Shown here: piece by piece, positions 44,710 through 54,166 of the stretch
Layout: the number at the start of each line of letters is the position of its first letter
Position numbering within the stretch: position 1 is the first letter of the stretch
NCBI RefSeq assembly: GCF_900105305.1
Contig: NZ_LT629765.1
Coordinates: 992,001 to 1,056,000 of the forward strand
Direction: 5' to 3'
Origin: Corynebacterium timonense
Lineage (GTDB): Bacteria > Actinomycetota > Actinomycetes > Mycobacteriales > Mycobacteriaceae
Length of the DNA stretch: 64,000 nucleotides
Program-made: the position numbers and the translations under genes
Notes under the pieces: model-generated
What the model saw: the letters and a program-made list of their open reading frames with translations, nothing else
Told to the model about the DNA's origin: nothing
Databases searched by the model: none

Positions 44710-47208
44710 CATCTCTGCGCCGAAGTGTTCCTTCGCCGCCTCCGCCGCGGCGAGGCGCCCCGCCGACGCCTCGTCCTCCGTCAGCGTCCGATCGGGGGCC
44801 CGGAACACGAGGCCGAAGGCCAGGGACTTCTTGCCCTCCCCGAGCTGCGCCGAACGGTAGACGTCGAAAAGCGTCGCGCGCTCGAGCAGCTCGCCCGCTT
44901 CCTTTTCGACGACCCTCCGCACCGCTTCAGCAGGGACCTCCTCATCAACCACAAGGGCGATGTCCTGGTTGACCGCGGGGTACGACGAGAGCACCGGCGC
45001 CGGGAAGAATTCATCCGTCGGCAGCGCGCTGAGGTTGATCTCCATCGCGCATGTGCGCGCGGGCAGCTCCAAACGCTCGAGCACCTCGGGGTGCAGCTCC
45101 CCCGCGTGGCCCACGACCTGCCCGCCCGCGACGAGCGCCGCGCAGCGGCCCGGGTGCCACGGCAACTCCTGCGCCGCCTCAACGTCAAGCTCGACGCCCG
45201 CGGCGCGGGCGACCACGCGCGCTGACTCGACCGCATCGGCCCACGTATAGGCGCGTCCCTGCCCCCACGGCCCGGCGAGCTCCTGGCCGCCGGTGGCCAC
45301 GGTCGCCGCGTAGAGGTCCTGCTGCGGCAGCGAGCCAATAAGCTCAGCGATGACCTCCTCGGCCGGGCGCGCGGCGACACTCGGCAGCGGTGAGACCTCC
45401 GCGCGTTTGAAGGACACCTGCGCCACCGAGAACAGCGCAAGATCCCGCCTCCCGCGCGCGACGTTGCGGCCCACCGCCTCCAGCATCGACGGCAAAAGCG
45501 TCGTGCCCAGCACGCCGTAGTCGGCGTCCAGCGGGTTGCGCACGCTCACGGTGTTACGGCGCGGATCCTCCGCCTCCAGGCCCCACGCGTCAAAGGTGTC
45601 GTTGGCGATGAACGGCGTCGGGATCACCTCAACGTAGCCCGAGTACGCCAGGGCGTGCGTCACGGCGCGGCGGCGGCGCTGCGCGCGCGACAGCCCGCGG
45701 CCGCCGCTCGGGGTAGGCAGCACCGACGGGATCTCGTCGAGCCCCTCGAGGCGCACGATCTCCTCGATGAGCTCCACCGGCACGTTCAGGTCGCCGCGCC
45801 ACGTCGGCGGGGTCACAACCAGCATCTCCCCGCTCACCTCGACGGCGCAGCCAACCTCGTCGAGCCGCTTGACGACGGTCTCAGGCGCGTAGTCCACGCC
45901 CACCAGCTCGCTCGGGCGGCTCACGCGCATCTCGATGGGTTCCCGCGGTTCCACCTCGCCGACGAGGGTGCGTTCAGCGGTCACCGTGCCCCCGGCGGCC
46001 TCGACCAGCAGCGCGCAGGCGATGTCGAGGGCGACCTCGACGATCGCCGGGTCCACGCCGCGCTCGAAGCGGCGCGAGGACTCCGAGCTGAGCTTGTGGC
46101 GGCGCGCGGTCCGCGCCACCGTGAGCTCGTCCCACGTCGCCGCCTCGAAGTACACGGTGGTCGTCTCCTCCGAGATCTCGGAGGTTGTGCCGCCCATGAC
46201 GCCGGCCAGCGACTGGATGCCGGCGTCGTCGGCGATGACCACGTCGCCGGCGTCGAGGGTGCGCGTGACGTGGTCGAGGGTTTCGAACGTTTCCCCCGCG
46301 GCAGCGCACCGCACGTGGAGCCCGCCGGAAATCTTGTCCGCGTCGAAGGCGTGCATCGGCTGGCCCAGCAGGAGCATGACGTAGTTGGTCACGTCCGTCG
46401 CCGCGTTGACGGAGCGCACGCCGGAGAGCATGAGCTCGCGCTGCAGCCAGTAGGGGGCTGGAGCCGCGGGGTCGATGCCCTCCACCTTGCGCAGGCCGAA
46501 GCGTCGAGCGTTGGTGTCGGCGTCGAGGGTGACCTCGAGAAGCGGAGCCGTCGGCGCGGGCACGGCCGAGGTGTCAATGCCTGCGACGGCGGGGTCGCGC
46601 GCGGGGTCGGCGTAGCTCAGGCCGAAAGCCGAGGCGATCTCGCGGGTCAGGCCGCGGGCGGACAGGGCGTAGCCGCGATCGGGCGTGACGTTGACGTCGA
46701 AGATCGTGTCGTCGAGGCCGAGGTGTTCGCGCACGTCCTCGCCTGGGGTGCCGAAGCCCTCCGGGAGGGTGATGATGCCCTCGCTACGGGCGGTCAGGCC
46801 CAGCTCGGCGGCGGAGGCCATCATGCCCTCTGAGATGTGATCGTAGGTTTTCCGGGCGGAAATCTCGAAGCCGCCCGGCAGCACCGCACCCGGCAGCGAC
46901 ACAACGACGGTGTCGCCCTCGGCGAAGTTGCGCGCGCCGCAGATGATGCCCTGCGGTTCGCCCGTGCCGTTCGCCTGGCCGACGTCGACCTGGCAGTAGC
47001 GGATTGGCTTCTTAAAGCCGGTCAGTTCCTCGATCTCGAGCACGCGGCCGAAAACGAGCGGACCCGTGATCTCGGGCAGCGCGGCGTAGCCCTCGGTCTC
47101 GAAACCGACGCGGACGAAGCCGGCGTCGAGCTCCTCGGCCGACACCGACCAGCCCTCGTTACCGGCGGCCTGGATGAGCCGGGTGATCCAATTCTGTGAA
47201 ATCAGCAT
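44701..47208 (-). CDS. pheT: Phenylalanyl-tRNA synthetase beta subunit
   Basis: The 835-residue beta subunit contains an N-terminal tRNA-binding OB domain (about 40-150), B3/B4 editing region, B5 domain and a C-terminal ferredoxin-like anticodon domain. Motifs such as SSESSRRFERGVDP are visible in the catalytic-like core. It follows pheS with 16 nt between. Its stop TAA at 44701-44703 overlaps the argC control region. Confidence 0.96.
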   Translation of the reverse strand: MLISQNWITRLIQAAGNEGWSVSAEELDAGFVRVGFETEGYAALPEITGPLVFGRVLEIEELTGFKKPIRYCQVDVGQANGTGEPQGIICGARNFAEGDTVVVSLPGAVLPGGFEISARKTYDHISEGMMASAAELGLTARSEGIITLPEGFGTPGEDVREHLGLDDTIFDVNVTPDRGYALSARGLTREIASAFGLSYADPARDPAVAGIDTSAVPAPTAPLLEVTLDADTNARRFGLRKVEGIDPAAPAPYWLQRELMLSGVRSVNAATDVTNYVMLLLGQPMHAFDADKISGGLHVRCAAAGETFETLDHVTRTLDAGDVVIADDAGIQSLAGVMGGTTSEISEETTTVYFEAATWDELTVARTARRHKLSSESSRRFERGVDPAIVEVALDIACALLVEAAGGTVTAERTLVGEVEPREPIEMRVSRPSELVGVDYAPETVVKRLDEVGCAVEVSGEMLVVTPPTWRGDLNVPVELIEEIVRLEGLDEIPSVLPTPSGGRGLSRAQRRRRAVTHALAYSGYVEVIPTPFIANDTFDAWGLEAEDPRRNTVSVRNPLDADYGVLGTTLLPSMLEAVGRNVARGRRDLALFSVAQVSFKRAEVSPLPSVAARPAEEVIAELIGSLPQQDLYAATVATGGQELAGPWGQGRAYTWADAVESARVVARAAGVELDVEAAQELPWHPGRCAALVAGGQVVGHAGELHPEVLERLELPARTCAMEINLSALPTDEFFPAPVLSSYPAVNQDIALVVDEEVPAEAVRRVVEKEAGELLERATLFDVYRSAQLGEGKKSLAFGLVFRAPDRTLTEDEASAGRLAAAEAAKEHFGAEMRA

Positions 47209-47224
47209 GCGGGTGACACTCCTT

Positions 47225-48531
<1,307 letters not shown>

Positions 48532-49490
48532 ATGGACCACACGAGTTCCGCTACGTCGAGGGTCGCGCCCTCCCCGCCCGCCCGCACGACGACGTCGGAG
48601 ACCACGGGCTCACCTTCGATCGCGCCACGATTGGCGCGCGCCTGTCTCGCCACCGCTTCCTCGAGGAGCTCAGCGTCGGCGCCGGCTCCCTCACACCTGC
48701 CGCCTGCCCACCGGACGCACCCACGTCCGCATTGACGTCCCCATCACACGCCACCAGCTCGCCGGCGCCGCTGACGGACATGAAGACAGTCACTGCGAGT
48801 CCCTATCCAGGCAACCGGTCGAACGGCCCAGACGTGTTGAAGAAAGTAAAAGCAGGGGTAGAGCGCCGGAACATCCGCGGCTCCATCGGCGGCGGCGTCA
48901 CCGGCAGCGGGATCCCGCTAAGGGTGAGAGTGAGCATCATTGTCATGGTTAACTCCCGCGCACCGATGTCCGGCGCCTCCGTCGACATCTGGCACTGCAC
49001 CGCCGAGGGCGAGTACTCGAGGTACTCGACCGGCTAGGAGGACGAAACCTACCTGCGCGGCGTCGAGTTCACCACCATCGTCCCCGGCCGCTGCGACGGG
49101 CGCTGGCCGCACGTCCACTTCGAGGTGCTCTCCTCCATCGACGACATCACGGACTCCACGAAGGCCATTTTCACCTCGCAGATTGCCGCGCCGGAGGAGG
49201 TCGCAACCGCGGTCTACGCCACGGGTGACTACGGCAAGCCCACCACCAACCTGGACAAGGTCAGCCTGGACACCGACAGCGTCTTCTCCGACGGGTGGGA
49301 GCAGCAGCTGCCCACCGTGTCGGGTAACACCCAGTCCGGCTGAGAGTTCGACATCGACGTCCCGATCGACACCACCACGCCCAACAGTGGCGGCAACATG
49401 CCCGGCGCCGACGGTATGCCCAGCGGCGCCCCCGGCGGCGACGGGATGCCCCAGATGGGCGGCACTCCCCAGCAGCCGCCCACCAACTAA
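48532..49490 (+). pseudogene. Intradiol ring-cleavage dioxygenase-like secreted protein, pseudogene
   Basis: A single frame reads the N-terminal pattern VEGRALP...DHGLTFD, an R-R-containing leader, NGPDVL...DIRGSIGGG-like and SVDIWHCTAEGEYSRYS, then YLRGVEFTTIVPG and GRWPHVHFEV, all marks of intradiol-dioxygenase-like proteins, followed by a Gly/Pro/Met-rich tail. It is broken by TAG at 49035 and TGA at 49341, lacks a start codon (stops at 48504 and 48507), and a short piece before TTIVPG is deleted. Metal ligands expected in the family are partly kept (H-V-H). It ends overlapping the stop of the convergent methyltransferase gene. Confidence 0.82.
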
Positions 49491-50326
49491 GACCCCCGCG
49501 AATCCTCCAAGGCAGCGTCCCCGTGCAGCGCCTTTGAGGATTCCCACATGCACATCGCGGCCGCCGTGGCCATGTTCAGCGATTCCGCGCTGCCCCGGAT
49601 GGGGATGGAGACACGGTAGTCAGCCGACTCGATGAGCTCTTTCGGCAGGCCGTGCGCCTCGTTGCCGAACAGCCACGCGGTGGGCCGGGTGAGGTGATCC
49701 CCCGCCCGCGCCAACGACACCTCCCCGTCCATCGTCGTCGCGGCGATGGACAGCCCTGCGGCGCGCAGCTGTCCGACCGCATCCGCAATATTGCGCTCGC
49801 GCACCACGGGCACATGGAAGAGCGACCCCGCAGACGAGCGCACCACTTTGCCCGACTCCGGGTCGACGGAGTCGCCCGCGAAGATCACCGCGTCCGCCCC
49901 GCACACGTCCGCGATGCGGATCAGGGTTCCGGCATTGCCGGGGTCGTTCGTCTCCACCCCCACGGCGACGAAGCGGGGCCGCCCCTTGGTTACCGCGCCG
50001 AGGGACCACAGCACTGGCGAACACACGGCGAAAATACCCGTGGTGTGCACGGTGTCGGACAGGTGGGCCGCCGCCTTGTCCGTGATCGCGTGCGTGAACA
50101 CGTTCATGTATCCGGCCGTGGTGACGATCTCCGCGAACTCGTCGGCCGCGCGCTCGGTAACGAACACGTCCGTCGCCGCGCCCGTGGCCACCGCCGCCTC
50201 CACCGAGTTCGCCCCCTCCGCCAGGAATCGGCCCGCTTTACGACGCCCCTGCGCCCTGTGCAGCTTCGCCGCGTTGACGATCCGAGGCGTGCGTTCCGTG
50301 AAGGGTTCGGAGAAATCGAGGGCCAT
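49487..50326 (-). CDS. TrmH/SpoU-family rRNA 2'-O-methyltransferase
   Basis: The 279-residue SPOUT enzyme has the three family motifs: GVETNDPGNAGTLIR, WLFGNEAHGLPKEL and SIPIRGSAESLNMATAAA. It methylates 2'-OH of an rRNA or tRNA nucleotide; the site is unknown. ATG 50326 fits the usual start; the longer frame upstream covers the rplT terminator. It follows the infC-rpmI-rplT operon after a terminator hairpin. Confidence 0.92.
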   Translation of the reverse strand: MALDFSEPFTERTPRIVNAAKLHRAQGRRKAGRFLAEGANSVEAAVATGAATDVFVTERAADEFAEIVTTAGYMNVFTHAITDKAAAHLSDTVHTTGIFAVCSPVLWSLGAVTKGRPRFVAVGVETNDPGNAGTLIRIADVCGADAVIFAGDSVDPESGKVVRSSAGSLFHVPVVRERNIADAVGQLRAAGLSIAATTMDGEVSLARAGDHLTRPTAWLFGNEAHGLPKELIESADYRVSIPIRGSAESLNMATAAAMCMWESSKALHGDAALEDSRGS

Positions 50327-50363
50327 GGCACCACAGCGTACCGGGGACCTCTCGAAACACGCG

Positions 50364-50403
50364 AAACCCGCCCGGCGCCACTGTCGGGGTGGGGCTGGGC
50401 GGG
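50364..50403 (-). terminator. rplT: Terminator of the infC-rpmI-rplT operon
   Basis: On the minus strand CCCGCCC (50397-50403) and GGGCGGG (50367-50373) pair around a loop with inner pairing, followed by TTTCGCG. It lies shortly after the rplT stop at 50421. Confidence 0.65.
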
Positions 50404-50420
50404 CGTCGTGAAGCAGATGT

Positions 50421-50804
50421 TTAGGCGGCCTTCGGGGCGTTGACGTCCTCGGGCAGGGCGTTCTTGGCAATCTCGCAGATCGCGGAGAACGCGGCGAAGT
50501 CGTTGACGGCAAGCTCGGCGAGGATCTTGCGGTCGACCTCGACCTCGGCCAGCTTGAGGCCGTGGATGAGGCGGTTGTAGGTGATGTCGTTCATGCGAGC
50601 GGCGGCGTTGATACGCTGGATCCACAGCTTGCGGAAATCGTTCTTGCGCTGGCGGCGGTCGCGGTACGCGTAGGTCTGGGAGTGCAGCCACTGCTCCTTG
50701 GCCTTGCGGTACAGGCGGGAACGCTGTCCACGGTAGCCCTTCGCGGACTTCAGGATCGCGCGACGCTTCTTCTTGGCGTTGACTGAACGCTTAACACGTG
50801 CCAT
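50421..50804 (-). CDS. rplT: 50S ribosomal protein L20
   Basis: L20 is an early-binding 23S protein. [33 protein letters not shown] and the later [14 protein letters not shown] are unmistakable. Length is 127 residues. It is the third gene of infC-rpmI-rplT with 59 bp after rpmI. Confidence 0.98.
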   Translation of the reverse strand: MARVKRSVNAKKKRRAILKSAKGYRGQRSRLYRKAKEQWLHSQTYAYRDRRQRKNDFRKLWIQRINAAARMNDITYNRLIHGLKLAEVEVDRKILAELAVNDFAAFSAICEIAKNALPEDVNAPKAA

Positions 50805-50863
50805 GAGTCATACTTCCTTATCTGGTGTGTCGAGACGGTGCGGTTGTTGAACTCGGGCAGTGC

Positions 50864-51058
50864 TTAGGACATGCCGAGGAGGCGCTTTGCGCGCTTGACG
50901 TCAGCGCGCGCGACGTCGGTGGTGCCAGACAGCTTGCGGCGGCGCTTCGAGGACAGCTTCTCGTTCAGGTGGCGCTTGCCGGCCTGCTCGCGGCGCAGTT
51001 TGCCCTTACCGTTGACCTTGATGCGCTTAGCGGTGCCCTTGTGGGTCTTCTGCTTCAT
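50864..51058 (-). CDS. rpmI: 50S ribosomal protein L35
   Basis: L35 is a small basic 50S protein. MKQKTHKGTAKRIKV and GKLRREQAGKRHLNEKLSSK identify it; length 64 residues is standard. It follows infC by 30 nt, and the ATG is preceded by an A/G-rich tract with GGGC. Confidence 0.97.
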   Translation of the reverse strand: MKQKTHKGTAKRIKVNGKGKLRREQAGKRHLNEKLSSKRRRKLSGTTDVARADVKRAKRLLGMS

Positions 51059-51088
51059 GGTGAAAGCCCTTCAGAGTTGAAACGTGTA

Positions 51089-51610
51089 CTACTTCTTGCC
51101 CTTGCGGGCCGGCCCGAAGACCATGGTCATGTTGCGGCCGTCCTGCTTCGGGCGGGACTCGACGACGCCGAGTTCGCCGATGTCGTCGGCGAGCCGCTCC
51201 AGCAGGCGGTAGCCGAGCTCGGGGCGCGACTGCTCGCGGCCGCGGAACATGATCGTGACCTTGACCTTGTTACCCTTTTCCAGGAAGCGCTCGACGTTGC
51301 CCTTCTTTGTCTGGTAGTCGTGCTCATCAATCTTGGGGCGGAACTTCTGTTCCTTCACCACAGTCTGCTGCTGGTTCTTGCGCGCCTCGCGGGCCTTCTG
51401 GTCCTGCTCGTACTTGTACTTGCCGTAGTCCATGATCTTGGCCACGGGCGGCTTGGCCTTGGGAGCAACCTCGACGAGATCGAGGTCAGCTTCGTATGCC
51501 AACTTGCGGGCGTCGTCCGTGCGGACGATGCCTACCTGCTCGCCGGAGGGACCGACGAGACGAACTTCGGGAACGCGGATGCGTTCATTAATCCGAGCTT
51601 CAGCGCTGAT
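51089..51610 (-). CDS. infC: Translation initiation factor IF-3 (likely ATC start)
   Basis: IF-3 proofreads initiator tRNA and start codon. The N-terminal domain begins [16 protein letters not shown]; the linker and C-terminal domain ([28 protein letters not shown]) follow. Comparison with relatives places the start at ISAEAR. There is no ATG, GTG or TTG there: the codon is ATC at 51608-51610, with AGGAG 5 nt upstream. A GTG at 51637 would put the ribosome site inside the gene. infC genes of many bacteria use rare AUU/AUC/AUA starts for autoregulation, so the ATC start is preferred. Confidence 0.9.
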   Translation of the reverse strand: MSAEARINERIRVPEVRLVGPSGEQVGIVRTDDARKLAYEADLDLVEVAPKAKPPVAKIMDYGKYKYEQDQKAREARKNQQQTVVKEQKFRPKIDEHDYQTKKGNVERFLEKGNKVKVTIMFRGREQSRPELGYRLLERLADDIGELGVVESRPKQDGRNMTMVFGPARKGKK

Positions 51611-51679
51611 GAGAACTCCTAAAGACGTGAGAAACAATGTCGGACGCTACCGAACCACTCTTGTCGAGCTCACCCACGC

Positions 51680-51710
51680 AAAAATCCCGCGGCGCTACAC
51701 GCGCCACGGG
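51680..51710 (-). terminator. infC: Attenuator-like terminator in the infC leader
   Basis: On the minus strand CCCGTGGCGC (51701-51710) pairs over 10 bp (one U-G) with GCGCCGCGGG (51686-51695) around GTGTA, followed by ATTTTTG. It lies in the leader, 70 nt before the infC ribosome site and about 140 nt after the promoter, so it is placed to control read-through. Confidence 0.65.
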
Positions 51711-51858
51711 AGTCCTTCCGAGTACAGCTCACGCTAAGGAGAACCGTACCTTCGACCCGTAGCCTTCCGTGCCACGTCAAATGGCAGGCGGCGTGGGGTG
51801 GGAGAAACTCCACTTGTGGCCCGCGCTCCACGAGGGCGCACGGGCGGTAGTAACGGTT

Positions 51859-51887
51859 ATGCTACCACAGCGGGCAGCTGCATCCAA
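51859..51887 (-). promoter_or_regulatory. infC: Promoter of the infC operon
   Basis: On the minus strand TTGGAT (51882-51887) and TAGCAT (51859-51864) are separated by 17 bp. A start near 51852 gives a leader of about 240 nt that contains the terminator at 51680-51710. The sensor kinase gene on the other strand begins just beyond. Confidence 0.5.
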
Positions 51888-51937
51888 ACCGGTGCATGCC
51901 TCTGGGTTTTTCTCCCCGGGGGCGCTACCCTTTTCCC

Positions 51938-53173
51938 GTGCAGTTTACAGGCCAGCCTAGGTCCACTACCCGGTCCACTCCGCGGCCCCACCCTGACTAC
52001 CCGCCTGCCATCAACTGGAAGATCGCCGCCTTCGGCGCCCTCGCCGTCGTCGCCACTCTGGCGTTTCCTCCGGTCGATCTTTCCTCGCTCGTCGTCGACG
52101 TCATCGCCGTGGTCGTCGTCTCGTTGTCGCAGCGCTGGCCCGTGGCGGCGGGAGCCGCGCTGGTGATGTTGTTCCTCGTGGGATCCGCGGACGAGTCGCT
52201 GCGCAGCGCCATTCTCCTTTTCTCCGCCCCCGCGCTCGTCGCGGTGGCCGCCTACTCAGGGCGCCCGCGCTGGTCTATCGCCTACGCCCTGATTTTGGGC
52301 TACATCAGCGTGACCAGCCCGTTCAATGGCCGGCTGGTGCCGTACGACGTCACCGGAACGCTCATCTACATCGCCGCGCTCGCCACCGCGTTCTGGATCG
52401 GCTGCTTCTTCCGCCGCCAACGTCTCATCGCTGCGGAGAACCAAAGGCGGCTCGAAGACGAGATGGAGCGACGCCGCGAGGAACTCACTCGCGCGCTCCA
52501 CGACTCTGTGGCCACCACGCTGACCTCCGTGGTCATGCGCGCCGAGACGCTAGGCCTGACGTCCCCGTCCGACTCCGAGCAACGGCGCACCCTCGAGCTC
52601 ATCGCGGACGAAACCCGGCAGGCGATGCAGGAGATCCGCCACTTGCTTCAGGTCGTGCGCGAGGACGCCCACGCCGAGGACACCACCATCGAGCGCACGG
52701 TCGGAGAGCAGATCAGCGTGACGGCTCGCCTGCTGCGCAGCCACGGATTCGACGTGCGCGTCGACGCGCGTGCCTCCGTATGCTCCTACGCCTTCCCCGC
52801 CGGTTTCGAGCACGTCTTCACTGAGCTCGCCACCAACGCCATCAAGTATGCAGCGCCCGGCACTTCTGTCGAGCTGAGGGTGTCGCACTCGCGCCGCGGG
52901 CTACATTGCTCGGTCACCAACGAGCTCAGCGACAGCCGTGGCCCCGCCACCGCGTCCCCCCACCTGACCAGCGGGCTCGGGCTGGAAGAGGCGAGAAGGG
53001 TCGTCGAAAGGCACGGCGGGCGCTGGAAAGCGCGGCCAAAGGGACGCCGGTGGGCCGCCGAGTTCGACCTTCCCGCCCACGCTTTGTACGGCGCATCCCC
53101 CGCTGCGGGTGGAGACTTTCGTACCACACTTTCCCGCGAAGGAAGCGAAATCGGCGCGACCGGAGGACAATAG
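51938..53173 (+). CDS. Two-component sensor histidine kinase (NarL-system type)
   Basis: The 411-residue membrane kinase has about five membrane helices in its first 160 residues and no large extracellular domain, then the HisKA_3 phosphoacceptor box with ALHDSVA (His188 from the GTG start) and a HATPase domain (FTELATNAIKYA as N box, TSGLGLEEARRVVERHGG as G box). GTG 51938 is preferred; TACCCT at 51926-51931 lies 6 nt before it, suggesting a leaderless mRNA. ATG 51896 in frame would overlap the infC promoter. A peptide gene and a response regulator follow. Confidence 0.9.
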   Translation: MQFTGQPRSTTRSTPRPHPDYPPAINWKIAAFGALAVVATLAFPPVDLSSLVVDVIAVVVVSLSQRWPVAAGAALVMLFLVGSADESLRSAILLFSAPALVAVAAYSGRPRWSIAYALILGYISVTSPFNGRLVPYDVTGTLIYIAALATAFWIGCFFRRQRLIAAENQRRLEDEMERRREELTRALHDSVATTLTSVVMRAETLGLTSPSDSEQRRTLELIADETRQAMQEIRHLLQVVREDAHAEDTTIERTVGEQISVTARLLRSHGFDVRVDARASVCSYAFPAGFEHVFTELATNAIKYAAPGTSVELRVSHSRRGLHCSVTNELSDSRGPATASPHLTSGLGLEEARRVVERHGGRWKARPKGRRWAAEFDLPAHALYGASPAAGGDFRTTLSREGSEIGATGGQ

Positions 53174-53205
53174 CCGACGTTCGCGCTCACAGAAAGGATG
53201 ATGAC

Positions 53206-53415
53206 ATGAAGGCACCAAAGGCCCGCGCGGCGGCAGCAGCCGCCGCCCTCACTGTGACCCTGGCCCCGGCCGCTCACGCTGTCGCCCCCACGCAGGGCTC
53301 GCCAGCCCCGTCCGCGGCACCCACGATCACCCCGTACTCCGCGATGGTGGAGATCTTGTCCTGCAGGTACTACCCCACGCGTCCGTGGTGCCCTAACAAC
53401 TCCCGTTACGCATGA
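53206..53415 (+). CDS. Small exported peptide with two cysteines, between kinase and regulator
   Basis: A 69-residue frame has an alanine-rich signal peptide (MKAPKARAAA... to PAAHA-25) and a mature part of about 44 residues that is Pro/Ser/Ala-rich, ends SCRYYPTRPWCPNNSRYA, and has exactly two cysteines (53 and 62), so a disulfide loop of eight residues between them is possible. AGAAAGGA lies 7 nt before ATG 53206. The stop overlaps the response regulator start as ATGA, so the three genes are translated together. The family is not recognised. A signal, ligand or accessory role for the kinase is inferred from position only. Confidence 0.72.
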   Translation: MKAPKARAAAAAAALTVTLAPAAHAVAPTQGSPAPSAAPTITPYSAMVEILSCRYYPTRPWCPNNSRYA

Positions 53416-54077
53416 GTCCCCGCATCGATGCCCTTCTTGTCGATGATAACCCGCTGGTCATAAGCTCTTTCCGCCAGTACTTTGCCACGACGGAGGACAT
53501 CCGTATCGTCGCCGACGCCGCGGACGGGGCGGAAGCGCTGCGCCAGCTCGACCTACACCACGTCGACGTCGTCCTCGCCGACATTCACATGCCGACGATG
53601 GACGGCCCGACACTGCTCGAACGGATCAATGCCCGGCCCCGCCGCCCGATCTTTCTTGCGGTCACCGCCTTCGACTCGGACCGCACGATGGTGCGCATCC
53701 TTCGGGGCGGCGGCGCAGGCTACGTGCTCAAAAGCGAGAGGCCGCACGTGCTTATCGACGCCGTCCGCGCCGCCGTCGGCGGAGGCATGGTCGTGTCCCC
53801 GCAGGCCATGGCGCGGCTCATCAGCTACCTGCGCGAGGATCCCCGCACGCCCCGCCGCGTGGATCCGATTGCCGAGGCGATGAAGCTACAGACGCTCACC
53901 GACTCCGAAAAGAAGGTCCTCGTGCTGCTGTGCCAAGGGCTGTCCAACGCGGAAATGGCCGCCCAGCTTTCGTACTCCGAATCGACCATCAAAAAGTACG
54001 TCTCCAGCATCATGGTGCAGTTCGGGGCGACCTCGCGGCTTAACCTCGTCGTCCGTGTGCTCAACGCCCAGTACTAA
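53412..54077 (+). CDS. LuxR/NarL-type response regulator
   Basis: The 221-residue regulator has a receiver domain with LVDDNP at residues 9-14, phospho-acceptor Asp57 (VLADIHMPTMDG), a conserved Thr/Lys set (AVTAFDSD, YVLKSE), and a C-terminal LuxR helix-turn-helix (LTDSEKKVLVLLCQGLSNAEMA... STIKKYVSSIM). It probably receives phosphate from the kinase encoded upstream. Its targets are unknown; the next gene, a big membrane protein 90 bp downstream, is a candidate. Confidence 0.93.
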   Translation: MSPRIDALLVDDNPLVISSFRQYFATTEDIRIVADAADGAEALRQLDLHHVDVVLADIHMPTMDGPTLLERINARPRRPIFLAVTAFDSDRTMVRILRGGGAGYVLKSERPHVLIDAVRAAVGGGMVVSPQAMARLISYLREDPRTPRRVDPIAEAMKLQTLTDSEKKVLVLLCQGLSNAEMAAQLSYSESTIKKYVSSIMVQFGATSRLNLVVRVLNAQY

Positions 54078-54166
54078 GTCTCAACCCCTCGCCTCCGAGT
54101 GTGACTTTGACTACTCTTCAGCCTCAAGGTCGGATACGCACGCGCCCATGATGCCGAGGTGAAGAA

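Noticed and set aside
51896..51937. ATG 51896 as kinase start
   Set aside because: The extra 14 residues overlap the infC promoter and no ribosome site precedes the ATG; the GTG at 51938 is preceded by a -10-like TACCCT.
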